Part shown: piece by piece, positions 42,606 to 54,100 of the stretch | How positions within the stretch are numbered: the first letter of the stretch is position 1 | Layout of the letters: every line of letters starts with the position of its first letter | Assembly (NCBI GenBank): GCA_034401135.1 | Contig: JAWZSP010000005.1 | Span: forward strand, 930,001-994,000 | Length of the DNA stretch: 64,000 bases | Direction: 5' to 3' | Source of the DNA: Volutella citrinella | Lineage: Eukaryota > Ascomycota > Sordariomycetes > Hypocreales > Nectriaceae | The notes under the pieces: generated by a model | Seen by the model: only the letters and a program-made list of their open reading frames with translations | Databases searched by the model: none | Told to the model about the DNA's origin: nothing | Made by a program: the position numbers and the translations under genes

Positions 42606-43314
42606 AATAGTGGGCGGTGGCGATGGTTGAGTAACTCCCCATTTCTGGTTGGAGGGTGCTATGGTCACGTAGAGCTTCCAGTACGAAGAACCTGCAGAGG
42701 ATAGATGAATATGAAGCGACTTAGACACAAGAGAGGTGTCCGGTGCCGGCGGCAGAGGGGATTTGCTCCTATGCGTGGGATGTGGTGCTTGAACATCGTC
42801 CATTCTCAGATTCTGTGCCCAGGTCCTCTGAGATTCGCGCTAACTCAGCACCGTCGTGGCTTCAACGCTATCCCGAGGCACGCAGACAAGCTCCATATTG
42901 ACTTAAACGGCCAATTGTCTCCAGAAATCATCCGTGTAGCATCCGCCCATGCCCAAAGATAACTGTCATTGACCCTGCGTAGCTTGGCTGGCTTCAGAGA
43001 CAGTACCAACGACCAAGGGAGGCCCGTGGCAAAAGAAGGAGACGAAAGACCGCAGCAAAATCTGTCTTGTTTTTTATTTTTCTCGAAAAGAAGGACAACT
43101 AATTAAATCACGTTTCATGGCGTGGCCTCCAAGGCCGTCTCAAAACACACAAAAGACCAAACGACATTGACAAAACTCACAAAAGCAACTTTTCCACCCA
43201 CCCGATTCCCACTCCCAACCCGTCCCGCCTGTAAACCCACCAACCGAACAAGCAGAAACAGCCTCCAGCTCCCAACGCACACCCCCAAGAAAACCCTCGC
43301 AAACCCAGCTCAGA
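42606..43314. other. Intergenic, about 0.7 kb, AKR relic flank and bHLH 3' end
   Basis: No gene is supported. It has a T-rich run near 43070-43085. The missing N-terminal half of the AKR relic would fall here but is not recognisable. Confidence 0.4.
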
Positions 43315-44497
43315 TCAGACCCTGCGCCGCTTGCCGTCCCGCTCCAGCGCGACGACGCGGCGCTCCAGCTCGAGGATGCGCTTGCGGGCCTGCTCCAGGA
43401 CCTCGGCCTTGCTGGTGCGGCGCTCGTCGGGGGCCGCGACGCCGTCCTCGCCGTCCTCGCCGCCCGTGGGCAGCACGGCCAGCAGCCGCTCAAAGTACTG
43501 GTTCAGGCGCTTGCGGTACTGCTGCTCGACCTTGTTGTGCGCCGCGCGCGCCTGCACCAGCTCGGGCGGGCCCGACGGGGGCGGCGACGGCGAGGCCCCG
43601 GGTTTGCGCCGCTTGGGCACGCGGGACGCCGTCCGGAGCTGGCGGGGGTTGCGTTTGGGGCTGCGGGCGGCGGCTGGCGCTGATGCCGCTGGAGGTTGTG
43701 CTGGTACGGGTGCCTGTGCTGGTGCTGGCTCTGCCGGAGGTGTCGGGTCAGTGGCAGCGGGAGTAGCGGCGGCGGTGGACGCTGCCGTGTTGGATAATGA
43801 TGCAGTAGGGCCAGGGCCAGCGTCGTCGGGCTCTTCTTCGGTCTCGACGCCGGAATCATTGGGGAATTTATCCTTGAGCTGCTGCTGCTGCTGGAGTTGC
43901 TGCCCCGGCGCCGTGTCGGCCTGGGCCTGGAGTTGGACTTGGGTTTCGGCCGGAGCGGTGGGGAATGTCGGCGCCGGCATCGACTTGCTCAACGGATGCT
44001 GGACGGCAACACCCGCGGCCACATCGCTCAGCGCAGCGGCATCGTTAAAGAGGGAAAAGGGTGCGACCTGCTCCATATCACCGAACCAGCCGTTGCTATA
44101 GCTCATGCCGTCCGAGGTCGACGTGGGCAGGAAGAGCGGCGGGTCCATGTTGGGGGTCGCAGGCGAGTACTGCGATGTCTGCCCTCGACGGATGGTCAGC
44201 ACCTGCTTGAATTATGGTTCTCGAGCTCGCGTTGGCGGCTGCTGGGGCACGTACCAGGGAGGTTTGATACGGACTCATATCCTGCACGGGATACGACTCG
44301 GGGGACGGGTCCATCCACGCCTCCTGGGGCACGGAGGACATGGGGACGCTGACGGGGACGGGGACGGCAACAACCTGGCCGGCGGTGCTAGTAGAGGTGT
44401 CGACGACCCGTCCGGGGTGCTGGGAGAAGTCGTCGTCGCTGCCGCCACCCAGGCCGGGGCCCAGGAAGGCGGACGAGTCGATCCAGCCGATCATCAT
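43315..44497 (-). CDS. bHLH transcription factor with SREBP-type basic region
   Basis: Exons 44497-44255 and 44202-43315 flank a 52-bp intron (GTACGT...CAG) and encode 376 residues. The bHLH lies near the C-terminus (about residues 298-366): basic region AAHNKVEQQYRKRLN, helix 1 YFERLLAVLP, a Gly/Glu loop, then ERRTSKAEVLEQARKRILELE. The H-x3-E-x3-R pattern predicts E-box contact, and a tyrosine sits where most bHLH factors have arginine, as in SREBP. Upstream are Gln-rich, Pro/Ala-rich and basic segments (PKRRKP) that suggest an activation region and nuclear import. No membrane segment is present, so it is not a membrane-bound SREBP. It resembles the fungal bHLH group that includes the Fus c 3-like proteins; target genes are unknown. 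Confidence 0.85.
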
Positions 44498-47048
44498 GCT
44501 GTCGGTATCGGGGGTGTAGACAGGATGGCGGCAAGGACATCAAGTGAACCAGAGAAGAACAAGAGCCTGTTGCTCCTCAGCCACAACGCATCACGTTCCG
44601 CGTCGCTGTCGCTTGCGGACGCTGTTGAGCTGCAGGGTCTGGACTTTCCGGTTCACGATGTGTGGTAGGCCGAAAGCCATTACGGAGCGGAACTGGATTG
44701 CTAGTATATTTCGTGCTCTCTCTGTGTCTGGGGGGAGGCGAGGCGTCACGACAAGCTACTTTGGAATATCGTGGCACGGGAGAGAGCGATAGACGGGAGC
44801 GAGCCTTGGAGGATGCGCGCTGTCTGGGGTGATGGGGGAGGAGAGAGAGGAGGTCGTACGGGAGAGGGCACGATGGGCTTTTGAAGGAGAGGGAGACCTT
44901 GTGGAGAGAGAGCTCAACTCTGGGATCAAGCCGGGGGGGAGGGGGGGGGAGTAACGAGACGACCTTGTTTTATACCCTTTTTTTCTCTCTTCGCACCCCC
45001 TTCGCTTCACACTCCGAGCAGCGGAACAGGCCAGGCCCATCGGGGCGGACGTGCTTCCGGGCTGTCCTCTCTCCCTCATCTCACGGGGAGGGACATGACA
45101 CGGCGCCGCACCGCACTGCATGGGCACGACAGCAAGCAACCAGCCAGCCAGCCAGCACCAAAGAGGGCAGGGCAGAGCGAAGGGCCATCCGTGCCCCGGG
45201 GGGCCTCCTCTAGCATCTCCGGGCCACGGGCGTGCGGGCTCGGGACCAATACAAAGGCCCAGAACGGGCCACATCCATGCCGGCGCCCCATGGCCCGACA
45301 GTCTTGGCGGCGTCGTAAAGAGGATTCAATTAGTAACTCGGTGCAGCCGGTGCCTAAACGACCACGTAACAACGTATCATTTCTGCCCTTTGGGGGAGGA
45401 GAGCAGAAAGCCTCTTTTATTTTTTCCTCCCTGGTGATCATCTGAGCTGAGGTGCCCAATTCTTTTCCCCCCCGCTCAGTGCTAATTATGCTGCATTGGG
45501 CTTCACGTCTCATCTGTGGGTAGTATTAGTGGCCTCCGTGGTAGCGTGGCAATGCGACCACGACACATGGATCGAGTGCGGCATGCCATGTCCGTCGTCG
45601 AAAAGAATCTCGGGGAAACCTGGGGATGCGGTGCAGGCCGTGTATCCATGGCAAAAGACTGCGAGGCACCAAATCTGTGCACAGCAGTTCTTGTCTCGTC
45701 CGTCCGTCTGTCCCCGCATTGCATTGGAACTCGACCAGCCAGCCTGTGCCGTGGTTCACAATAAACTGCCGGTATGCCCAGGGTAAAACGTATCCAGCTA
45801 GCTAGCCTCTATGGGGTAGGTTTCCCCGGAATTTCTCATCCATGTCCTCCCCGTTACAGGTAATAAAACCCAACACGGACGTTGGGTTTTGATGTGCCTG
45901 GCCCGCTGCATCGCCAATCTATCGAACATGTGGCATCCCCGAATCCCCAAAGCATAGCACGGACTATGTATTATGGCACCGTCTCCTACATGCGGCGTTG
46001 TGCAGTTCGGCGCGGATCCGTCTATTCCAGGCCGGGGTCGGGCCTAAGGTGAGGGCCTGAGGGCCAAGGACAGCTGGTGAGACACGAGGCAGCCGATTCA
46101 ACTTCTGGGCCGTGCCCCAAGTTTATTGATGGGATAACCCCGTGATGCTTCGCCTCAGTCAGTACGGAATCCTTCGCACGCGTGTTCGTCCGCAGTAGTT
46201 GAGAGACAGCTGCGCCAAAAGGACCAGTCTACGCCCTTACTAATTACTCGCGACTTTCCCACCGCCAAGACGCCAAGAACGGATAAAGGAATTGAGACCA
46301 TGGCCATGGGGACAAATCACAGTGTCCAGCGTGATGAGGAGATTCTCTCGATGGCGGAATCAATTTTCCTATCCACCTTGGCTCCTGGAATCACTCTTGT
46401 GCCATACCATCTCACGCCTTTCCGATGGCAGAGAGCTGGGTAGTCGAAACATCGAAACATCAAAGTTTCTCATCGAGTCAGTCCCAGCTCACGGTTTTGA
46501 CACAGACGCCACGCCCTCAGATGCCCTCAATAGCGGTCTCGATAAACCCACTACCATCTCAAAGAGGGAAAAGAAACAACTTGCTTGAATTCTACTAGAG
46601 TCTGCAGGTGGCATCGTCAAATTCCTCAACGCTCAGGTGCTGACCGATTCACCGTCTTCGGGGTTGCGCTGCGCCAATGGTCTGGCTACCCTACACAAGC
46701 ACCAAACTCGTTCTGCATGAAAAAGCAATCCAGGAGACTGCGATGGAAGCGCTTGACGGATGGCAATTGACTAGCAATGCATGGTCGAGTTGCGTTTCGA
46801 TAGCACCTGGACGAGGCTAATGGCGGCGACAACAATTACCTGGTGTGATAGACATTGACTGTTCAAGGGAGGGAAACCCGTGCGAAGCCACGATGAAGCT
46901 GAGATTCAATCTGGGCCTCGGCGATCATTACAACAGGCAATTGCGACGAGGCGTCAATCGTGGGCAATCACAACGGCGCATAGCGGAAAAAGTACAGTTG
47001 TCAGAGAGGGGTAGCATGCATCGCGCATCGCGCATCTAGCAGCTACAG
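44498..47048. other. Intergenic, 2.55 kb, upstream of the bHLH gene
   Basis: The bHLH promoter and long leader are probably in the left part (44.5-45.1 kb is purine/pyrimidine biased, with CCAG repeats near 45138-45153). I see no coding gene, tRNA or mobile element. Open frames present are GC-driven and lack start context. Confidence 0.45.
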
Positions 47049-48155
47049 CTACTCGTCGCCGCCCGCAGTGACAGCCTTGGGCTCGGCAGGAGCCTCGGCA
47101 GCCTTGACATCCTTGGTGGGAGCCTTGACGCCCTCTTTGGCATCACCCTCCTCATCCTCCTCGTCCTCGTCCTCCTCTTCGTTCTCTTCCTCGTCCTCTT
47201 CCTCATCCTCGTCCTCCTCCGCGTCGGCGCCGTTGGCGTCCTTGGGTGCCTCGGCCGTCTTGCGACGTTTCTTCACAGGCTCTGCAAAGGGGCGAGAGTC
47301 AGTCACACAGCTCTCAATGCATCACAAAATTCATCGGACGGGGAGTAGCAGTTGGCGGGCACAAGCGAGGAGATGGGTCCTTTGCCAAATGGGGAGGAGG
47401 GCGGGTGAATCGTTCCCGAGGCTTGGGGCCGGTGCTGCGTAAAGAGGCGTCGCGAGGCTTCAGCACTACGGCTGTTGGCCGGATGGGACGGAGCAGGGAT
47501 CAATGGGATTCCATCAATGCATGCAGGGCGAGCGCAGGACGGTGCAGAGGGAACAAGACAAACAAAAGGCTCGAGGGGAAGCTTACCCTTATCGCCATTC
47601 TCTTCAGCGCCTTCGGCGTCCTCATCCTCTTCCTCCTCTTCCTCCTCCTCAGCGTCGTCATCATCGGCTTCTTCCTCGTCGCCGGTGGAGATGTACCTGG
47701 GGGAGCAAGCAGGGTCAGCCAGAATCCATCAATGCATCATCGACCGATTGCCCAGAGGCAGTCATCAGCAGCAGGTCGCACGACGACAGCGCTTGCATTG
47801 TGCGGCACACCGCGCAAGAGCAGCCCGTGGGGAGTCATCACGTTTGCGCACATGCGACCTGCGATTTGCGACTTGCGACGCGACAGACATGCGCCCGCGC
47901 CGACTGCGCCCGTGCGCTGAGTGCTAGCAGCTAGGCGGGCTGGGTGTGGCCTCTAGCAAGCTTGCGCGGAGCTGGAGAGCTTCACGAGGCTCGACAGGCC
48001 GGCAATTGAGGGCAAAAATGACGCTGAGGGCCCCGGGAGTTGGGTAACAATGGCGCAAGGGAATTTGCAACTTACTCCTCCTCTTCCTCCTCCTCGCTGT
48101 CTTCAGGGAGGGAGACGAGCTCCTCCTCCTCTTCCTGCTTTCTCTTGCGGGACAT
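47049..48155 (-). CDS. Small, extremely acidic protein with two long introns
   Basis: Exons 48155-48076, 47696-47587 and 47281-47049 give 140 residues; introns are 379 and 305 bp, far longer than others in the window, with good donors (GTAAGT, GTAAGC) and CTGAC branch sites. The protein starts MSRKRKQEEEEELVSLPEDS, has Glu/Asp runs in all three exons, a basic patch EPVKKRRKT that could import it to the nucleus, and an Ala/Lys C-terminus. Composition suggests a histone- or chromatin-binding acidic protein, but I recognise no domain and do not assign one. All three exons contribute the same low-complexity character, which supports the splicing model. Confidence 0.65.
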
Positions 48156-51100
48156 GGTGGGTCTGGGTCTGGAGTGGTCTGGGGTAGGTGCGCGGGAGGT
48201 GGGTGACGAGACGACGTCAAAGGTGTGTGGTTCAATGAGGATTCTTGCAAAGAGAAGAGCACCAGAGGCGAAGGGGGAGCCGTCGATTTAAAGGCTGGGA
48301 GGCTGGGTGAGACGGCACAAGAGACGAGGAGTAAGGGGGAGTGGGAACCAGGCGGGAGCGACTGCGAGAGACGGACAGAGAGAGCGAGAGCACACTGGAG
48401 AGCCGACCCAACCAGCACCAGGCGGCGCGCGCAATTGGGGAGACGGCAAGGCGAGGGGAAACTGGAGCTCGCAGAGCTGGGGGCAGCTCCAGCTGGACGG
48501 GCAGCTAGGGCGGCCCAGCACGGGCGGCACCTGGGGGACGACGAGGGAGCACCAGCAAGAGGGGCCAGAGCCTACCCAAGGCACGAGAGGGCAACAGGCT
48601 CCAGAGAGAGTGCGCCCCGAGTGGGTGGCCATGGTGCCAGTTGCGGCCATCAGAACCGTGGATTCAACTCGAATGAGGTGGGCGGATACATGGCCGACTG
48701 TGACGACATCACCAAAACTCCAGGTACCGGGCTGGTCACGGACGGCGGGAGCACGGGGGGTGGTGGGCGCAGTGTACGTGGGGATGTACAAGCTGCGGCC
48801 TAGGTGTACACTGATCGCAGGGTGAGTGGGTAGGATGGTAGGTGGTGTGCGTGCGATGCAAAGGGCGGACGGAATGGGCTTCTTGGCCAGTCTACCATTC
48901 TGGCTGGCTCCGTGCGGTGCGGGAGAGGGAGTGGGAGGGGGGGAGTGGGCTGGGCTGGACCGTCTTCCCTTGCGGTGACTGACGATGACGACTGCCCACG
49001 GGTAGAGCTCCCCATCATCCGTCTGGTCAGCGCCAGGCCTCGCTGGGTCTGGGCCGACGCGCAAGCTAGGCCCAGCAGTGCTACCAGGTGGCAAGGGAAG
49101 GATGAGGTGCTGAGAAATCTCACCAACCCGCTCGCTCTAGGCGCCCGAGCTGGCTGTGACGTGACGAGGCTGTGGCAGCTCCTCCGTGATTGATAGGGAA
49201 TTGGGGTGGCTGGGGCGCGCCGATGCTGCAGAGAGCAAACACACGCCGACCGACCCATGGCCCTGCTGCTGCTCCTGTTTGGTGCTTTGCGGCCGTCGAT
49301 TGTCCCGCACGCCCTAGGCTTTCGGCACTTCTGTCTCTCTGTCACCTTTGCGTGTGTGCAACGATATGATAATTGACGGGTAGTCCTATCTCTGCACCGA
49401 GGGCGAGTTCTAGCCAAGCTGTGCATCCAACCGGCGAAGTTACGTTAGGTGGACGGTAGGCTGAGGGCCAGGCCGCTTGGGTTGGCCATGCTTGGTGCTG
49501 CCATGATGGCAATGTAGAAACGGCTTGCTGATACTGAGACTTGCCTAGCTAGACTCGATGCTTCAGGCTCAAGGTTTCGGCCAGCATTTTCCGCAGCTGG
49601 CCGCCCGAGTGCGACTTGGACCGCGCGGTAGAGAGACTTGGGAGAATAGGCTTGGAGAGCATGCTTGCTTGATGTCAGCAGGCTGTCAGAGTAGGACAAG
49701 GCCCGCCCAATCTCAGGGAGGCTTTCATTGTGGCCTGGGCAAGCTGGCGCATTGAGTTGCGCCCATCGCCCGGTAGCTTCCACAAAACTACCTGTACACA
49801 CGAGCCGATGCCCCCTCCGGAAAGGGGCATTGAGGCTGCTCGCTTTCTTGGTGCCGATTGGGCTCTCTGTGGCGTCATCGATCCGCTGGATGTGAGGCAG
49901 CAAAGGAGGGGAAACGAAGAGAGTTCCGGGTTTCGCTCCAGTCACGTGATGTTTCGCATGCTGCTCGATCCTCGCTTCTTGATGCAAGTCAATTGCCAGC
50001 GCTGATGCAATGCACCCTGTACTTGCATCAGGCAGCCCAGGTCGGTTGGTCATGGTTGCGTGGGCTGGCCTATCAATTCCGTTATGAAGCCAACATTTGT
50101 CCCGATGAAGCTATTCACTAGTTGTCGTGTCCCCATCGTTATGTCCCACTCGCCACAGCTGAGCCAAGTCACGCCTGTCTCTTCGTTACAGCCTTGGTCA
50201 AAGGTTGATTCGGGGAATGAATGTCTCCACGAGCACATTACCACACAGCAGTCCGTTCCTTGGCGATTGGTAAGTTTGAGGTGCTTGCATGACTCCAATA
50301 TCCGGGGGCATGCCTGCGTCGAACGCAGAACTCACCTGTCCAATCGCCTGGCTGCACTGCAACGTGGAAATGCTTGACATGTAAATGTCTGCATTATTAG
50401 CATTCAGTCAAGGTTCATGACAACACCGTAGTAGCGCATTGCTGCCTGGCCCATGCTCGTCATATAATCATGGACGGAACGGACACGACCACCCCGTCCG
50501 TCCAACCGTCTCTAGATCTGACGGCCCTGTCTGTCCCACAGGAGCACTCTGCAATATTAATCTTAGCATGGCGGTACTGAACGCGCGGAAGATGGCCCGC
50601 CCGGCAGTTCCACGAGCCCTGATCCACGACATGTCAGATTCCTCTTGTCCGTGAGGGTGTCGATCGCCCGCGTGGGAGCGGTCGGGAAAGCCATGCCATG
50701 TCATGACGCCAGAGGAGGGGCTCAGCTTTTGCACGGTCCGCTGTTGGATAAGTTTGGGCTGAGCCTTGGGACGACGCCAGGATCGACCTAGTTGACGGGC
50801 AGTTCCACCAAGCACTGCCTCTAATGAGCATTGGGTTGGGCTGGGATGATGGGGAATCGGCCTGGACGGACCATGGTTTGTTTCCTTAGGCGCGACGCGA
50901 CGCGCTTGTGCCGTTTGTTTATTTCAAAACAACTCTGGATCACTACCCCAGTGACCATGAACTGCAATTTGAAGATTTCTGCGAGGGTGGATTCTCAGCG
51001 GAGGGGGCTCCATCAATGCCATCATCGCCCTGCCTCAAGGAAGCGCCGCTGCTGATTAATTACTGGGTTCCGCATCTGAGATTGAGCCTTGCGGATAGCA

Positions 51101-54100
51101 TAAACCCCAGTCTCCAAAGAAACTGGACCACGCAGGTGGGCCAGGCGGCCGAGGCTTGTGTTTGTGTAAACACCAACTTGGGTAGGCCCGTTGGTTGAGA
51201 TATGAGTAAGACACCAGTCAACTTATGGATGTTTCCAATGACGAGCGGGAAACTTGACGGCCGCAAACAATGTCGTCCTAGGGGATTGATTATGCTTCCG
51301 GTGGAACAGTCTGTTCCGCAAGGGCACAATTTCGTGCGGCTGGTTGGATATTGTCAAGTGCTCTTCTTAGGAGAGCACCTGGCGAGCACCCATGGCCACG
51401 GTCCTGATCAATCCTTGTCGGCCAGCAGGGGCCTATCCCTGGTGAACGGAAGCGGGGAGAGTGGAGAGTGGAGAGTCAGGCCTGTGACGCCTGCCCGCAG
51501 CGGTGGGAATCAACCGAGATGCACACCCAGCACGAAAATGAGGCCGAATTCCAGAAGCCTTCATTTGGGTGCTGAGCGAAATTTGATCGACCTGGGTCCA
51601 GACTGGGGCTGGACCTGAACCACCCCCCGGCCAGGGTCGGTCTGCGACAGCAGCGCCGTACTGGATCTGGGGGTATTGGGTGGGTACCAATTCGTCGAAG
51701 CGTCATAACTGAAGCGTGTTTTCTCGTTCGTTAGAAACCAGTTTCAGGTCCAGAGGTGACTCGATGACGATTCGCGAGGCTGGTGGGCTTTTTGTCGCTT
51801 TGTGCACTTTCGCAACATATCACAACAACCACCACCTCTTGAAATGCCACGATTGGGGGTCCGTTTTTAGTACTTGTTGCAAGGTCCAGAGGCTTGCTCA
51901 CCTTGGCGGCTGGACGGCTTGCGAATTTGCGTTACAAAAAAAAGAAATCGGCGGTTACTCTCCAGAGATGATGCCCTTGGCCGCGGCTGGTGGCCCGCGT
52001 GCCTGACAGCCATCATCCCTGTCGGCCATCCCACCCGCCTGAGTGGTGCTGGGCTGTCGGATGGCCGTTTTCACGCTGATCACTTGCGCCAAATCTCTTT
52101 TGCTTGCTGGTAGGGAGGCCGGGAGGCACTTTGGCAGGCCGGGGCAGACAGCCAACCAAGGCAGGACGCGAAATTCGGAATGCACCAGCCACCAGAGCAT
52201 CTCTCCGCTCGGAGCGGCCGGTAGGACAAGGGGTGACTGGCAGGCAACAGCTGAGGATGTATGTGCGCTGTGGCCTGTGGGCGACACAAGGGCGACTTGG
52301 GATGTGAGTTGCACCTGCCAACGGCCGGTCGAGGGCGGGCTGGACAAAATAATTCGGCCAGCCCCGAGCGGGCACGGAGGGCTGAAAGGCCACGGGGGAA
52401 GGCGCCACCTCAACGGTTCAACAGCCCTCTGGCCCGCTGCGGGCTAGCAACGTGCTACAGCAGTAGGCCTCGGAAAGCCAACCGATGGACAACAGAGGGC
52501 CAGAGGCGTCCGCCGCCTGCTTTTTGGGCGGGCGCTCCTTCCGGGGCCAGCTCCCTGGAAGACCCCTCAATCTTGTGCGAGGCCGGCCGCGTTTTCACCC
52601 CTAAAAGCCCCTGGGACGAAAATTTGGGTGCGGCGCCCTCTGTAGCCGTAATGGATTGGTTGCGAGCGGGGCACATTAGCGCTAAAATGCAGGGACGCTC
52701 TTTCTCTCATTGGCGCCGCGGCACAGTTTGGGACCAACTCTCAGCTCCCGTCCTCGGCTAGGCGGCCTGGAGTCCTGCACAGGCGGCAACTTGGGCTCGT
52801 AGGGAGGTCAGGTAGCTTGGCCAAGTGGTGGTGCGCAGCAAAAAACAGTGTGCGAAAGCGGGAGGTGACTAGCCTTTCCAGGCAAGGCTCAGGCACCGAT
52901 GGGACGACTTGCGAACCAGGGGTATGGTTCTTATTTCCCTGGGAGGGGAAGGTCGTAGCGGACCAGTGAGAGACTCAATGGATGATGGGCGATGAGCGAG
53001 TCCCGCTCACCGGAACTCCGAGGACGTCAGTTGCACGGGCGAATAGAACGGTAATTACTTATTGCTCCCCATCTTAGCATCTGATATAGCAGGGATGTCA
53101 TGGGCAAATCTCTTCCAGAAACTACATGCACTGCGAAAGCACGGAGGGAGGGGCTGAACTGGGCTGTGGGATTGGGTCGGCGGGGTGCAACCCATGTAGC
53201 TGGTTATGCAGCTTTGAGGCCAGGCGGAAACGTTTCTTTCTCCTGTCTGCGGGCTTGTGGCTGGGAGGGTCCAGTTGCACTTGTGATGCACGCTCTGCCA
53301 TACCGGCATCAGCCACGGTGGAACTGGCTTGAGGCGAGTTTGAGTGCCACTGGCTGGCCACGGGATCGAGAGGTTGATGAGTCTCCTCTGGAATAGTTGA
53401 GGGAGATCAACGCTAGAGTACCAGCCAGGCGTCCTTGTGGAACAAGTGACCTCCTCGCTCATGGCCAGACCATGACCATGCCCGCCGTAGCCTCGAGACC
53501 ACCCGGCTTTGGGTGAGCCGTCAGATTGCTTGCTCTCTACGGAGTACGGAGAATGCATCTGGACTTTTAGTTGGTAGGACTCGCCATCTCGCGCAAGAAA
53601 ACCTGTCAGCAGGTGCGCTCATATCACTCTATTGCGGCAGCGGCGAAGCCGCCACTTACGCCAAGGTACATCTAGAACCGCACCACACCACTTGCGCGGG
53701 CTTGCACCAAGCCAAGCCAAGCATAGCAACGGCAGAAGCAGAATGCCGCGGCGCATCGCACCACCCACTTCATGCACATGGGCTGAACGGCTGGAGGCGA
53801 AAACGAGGAGAGAGGAGACAACGCCCGGTGATGACTGGATCGGGGTGGGAATGGACTCTGCCGTGCGCAGAGGGCTGCAGCCTTAGTTTCCGGAGCTGAG
53901 GAAGGTGAGGGGTGAACCGGGGAAGACGCAATATTGCCCCATCATCTCACCTCTCGGTGCTTGATCCGAAATCCGGCTTGCGATCTGATTTGACGATGGT
54001 GGGAGGGTGATGCGTTCGGGGCCCTTTGTTGAAGCACCAGCACAACACTAACAAGAGTGAAAAAGAAAAAAAGGGAAAGGAAAAGAAACAGTCGACAGGG

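Noticed and set aside
41967..42803. Intact 278-codon minus-strand protein
   Set aside because: Only parts align with aldo/keto reductase, and the missing block lies in another frame with two stops, so it is a pseudogene.
47698..48075. Intronic C/D-box snoRNA in the acidic-protein gene
   Set aside because: Box C-like and box D-like strings occur, but the spacing, terminal stem and a guide complementarity could not be shown.
48288..49094. 268-codon minus-strand frame in the large intergenic region
   Set aside because: Pro/Ser/Arg-rich, no motif, no intron or start support; typical of GC-rich noncoding DNA.
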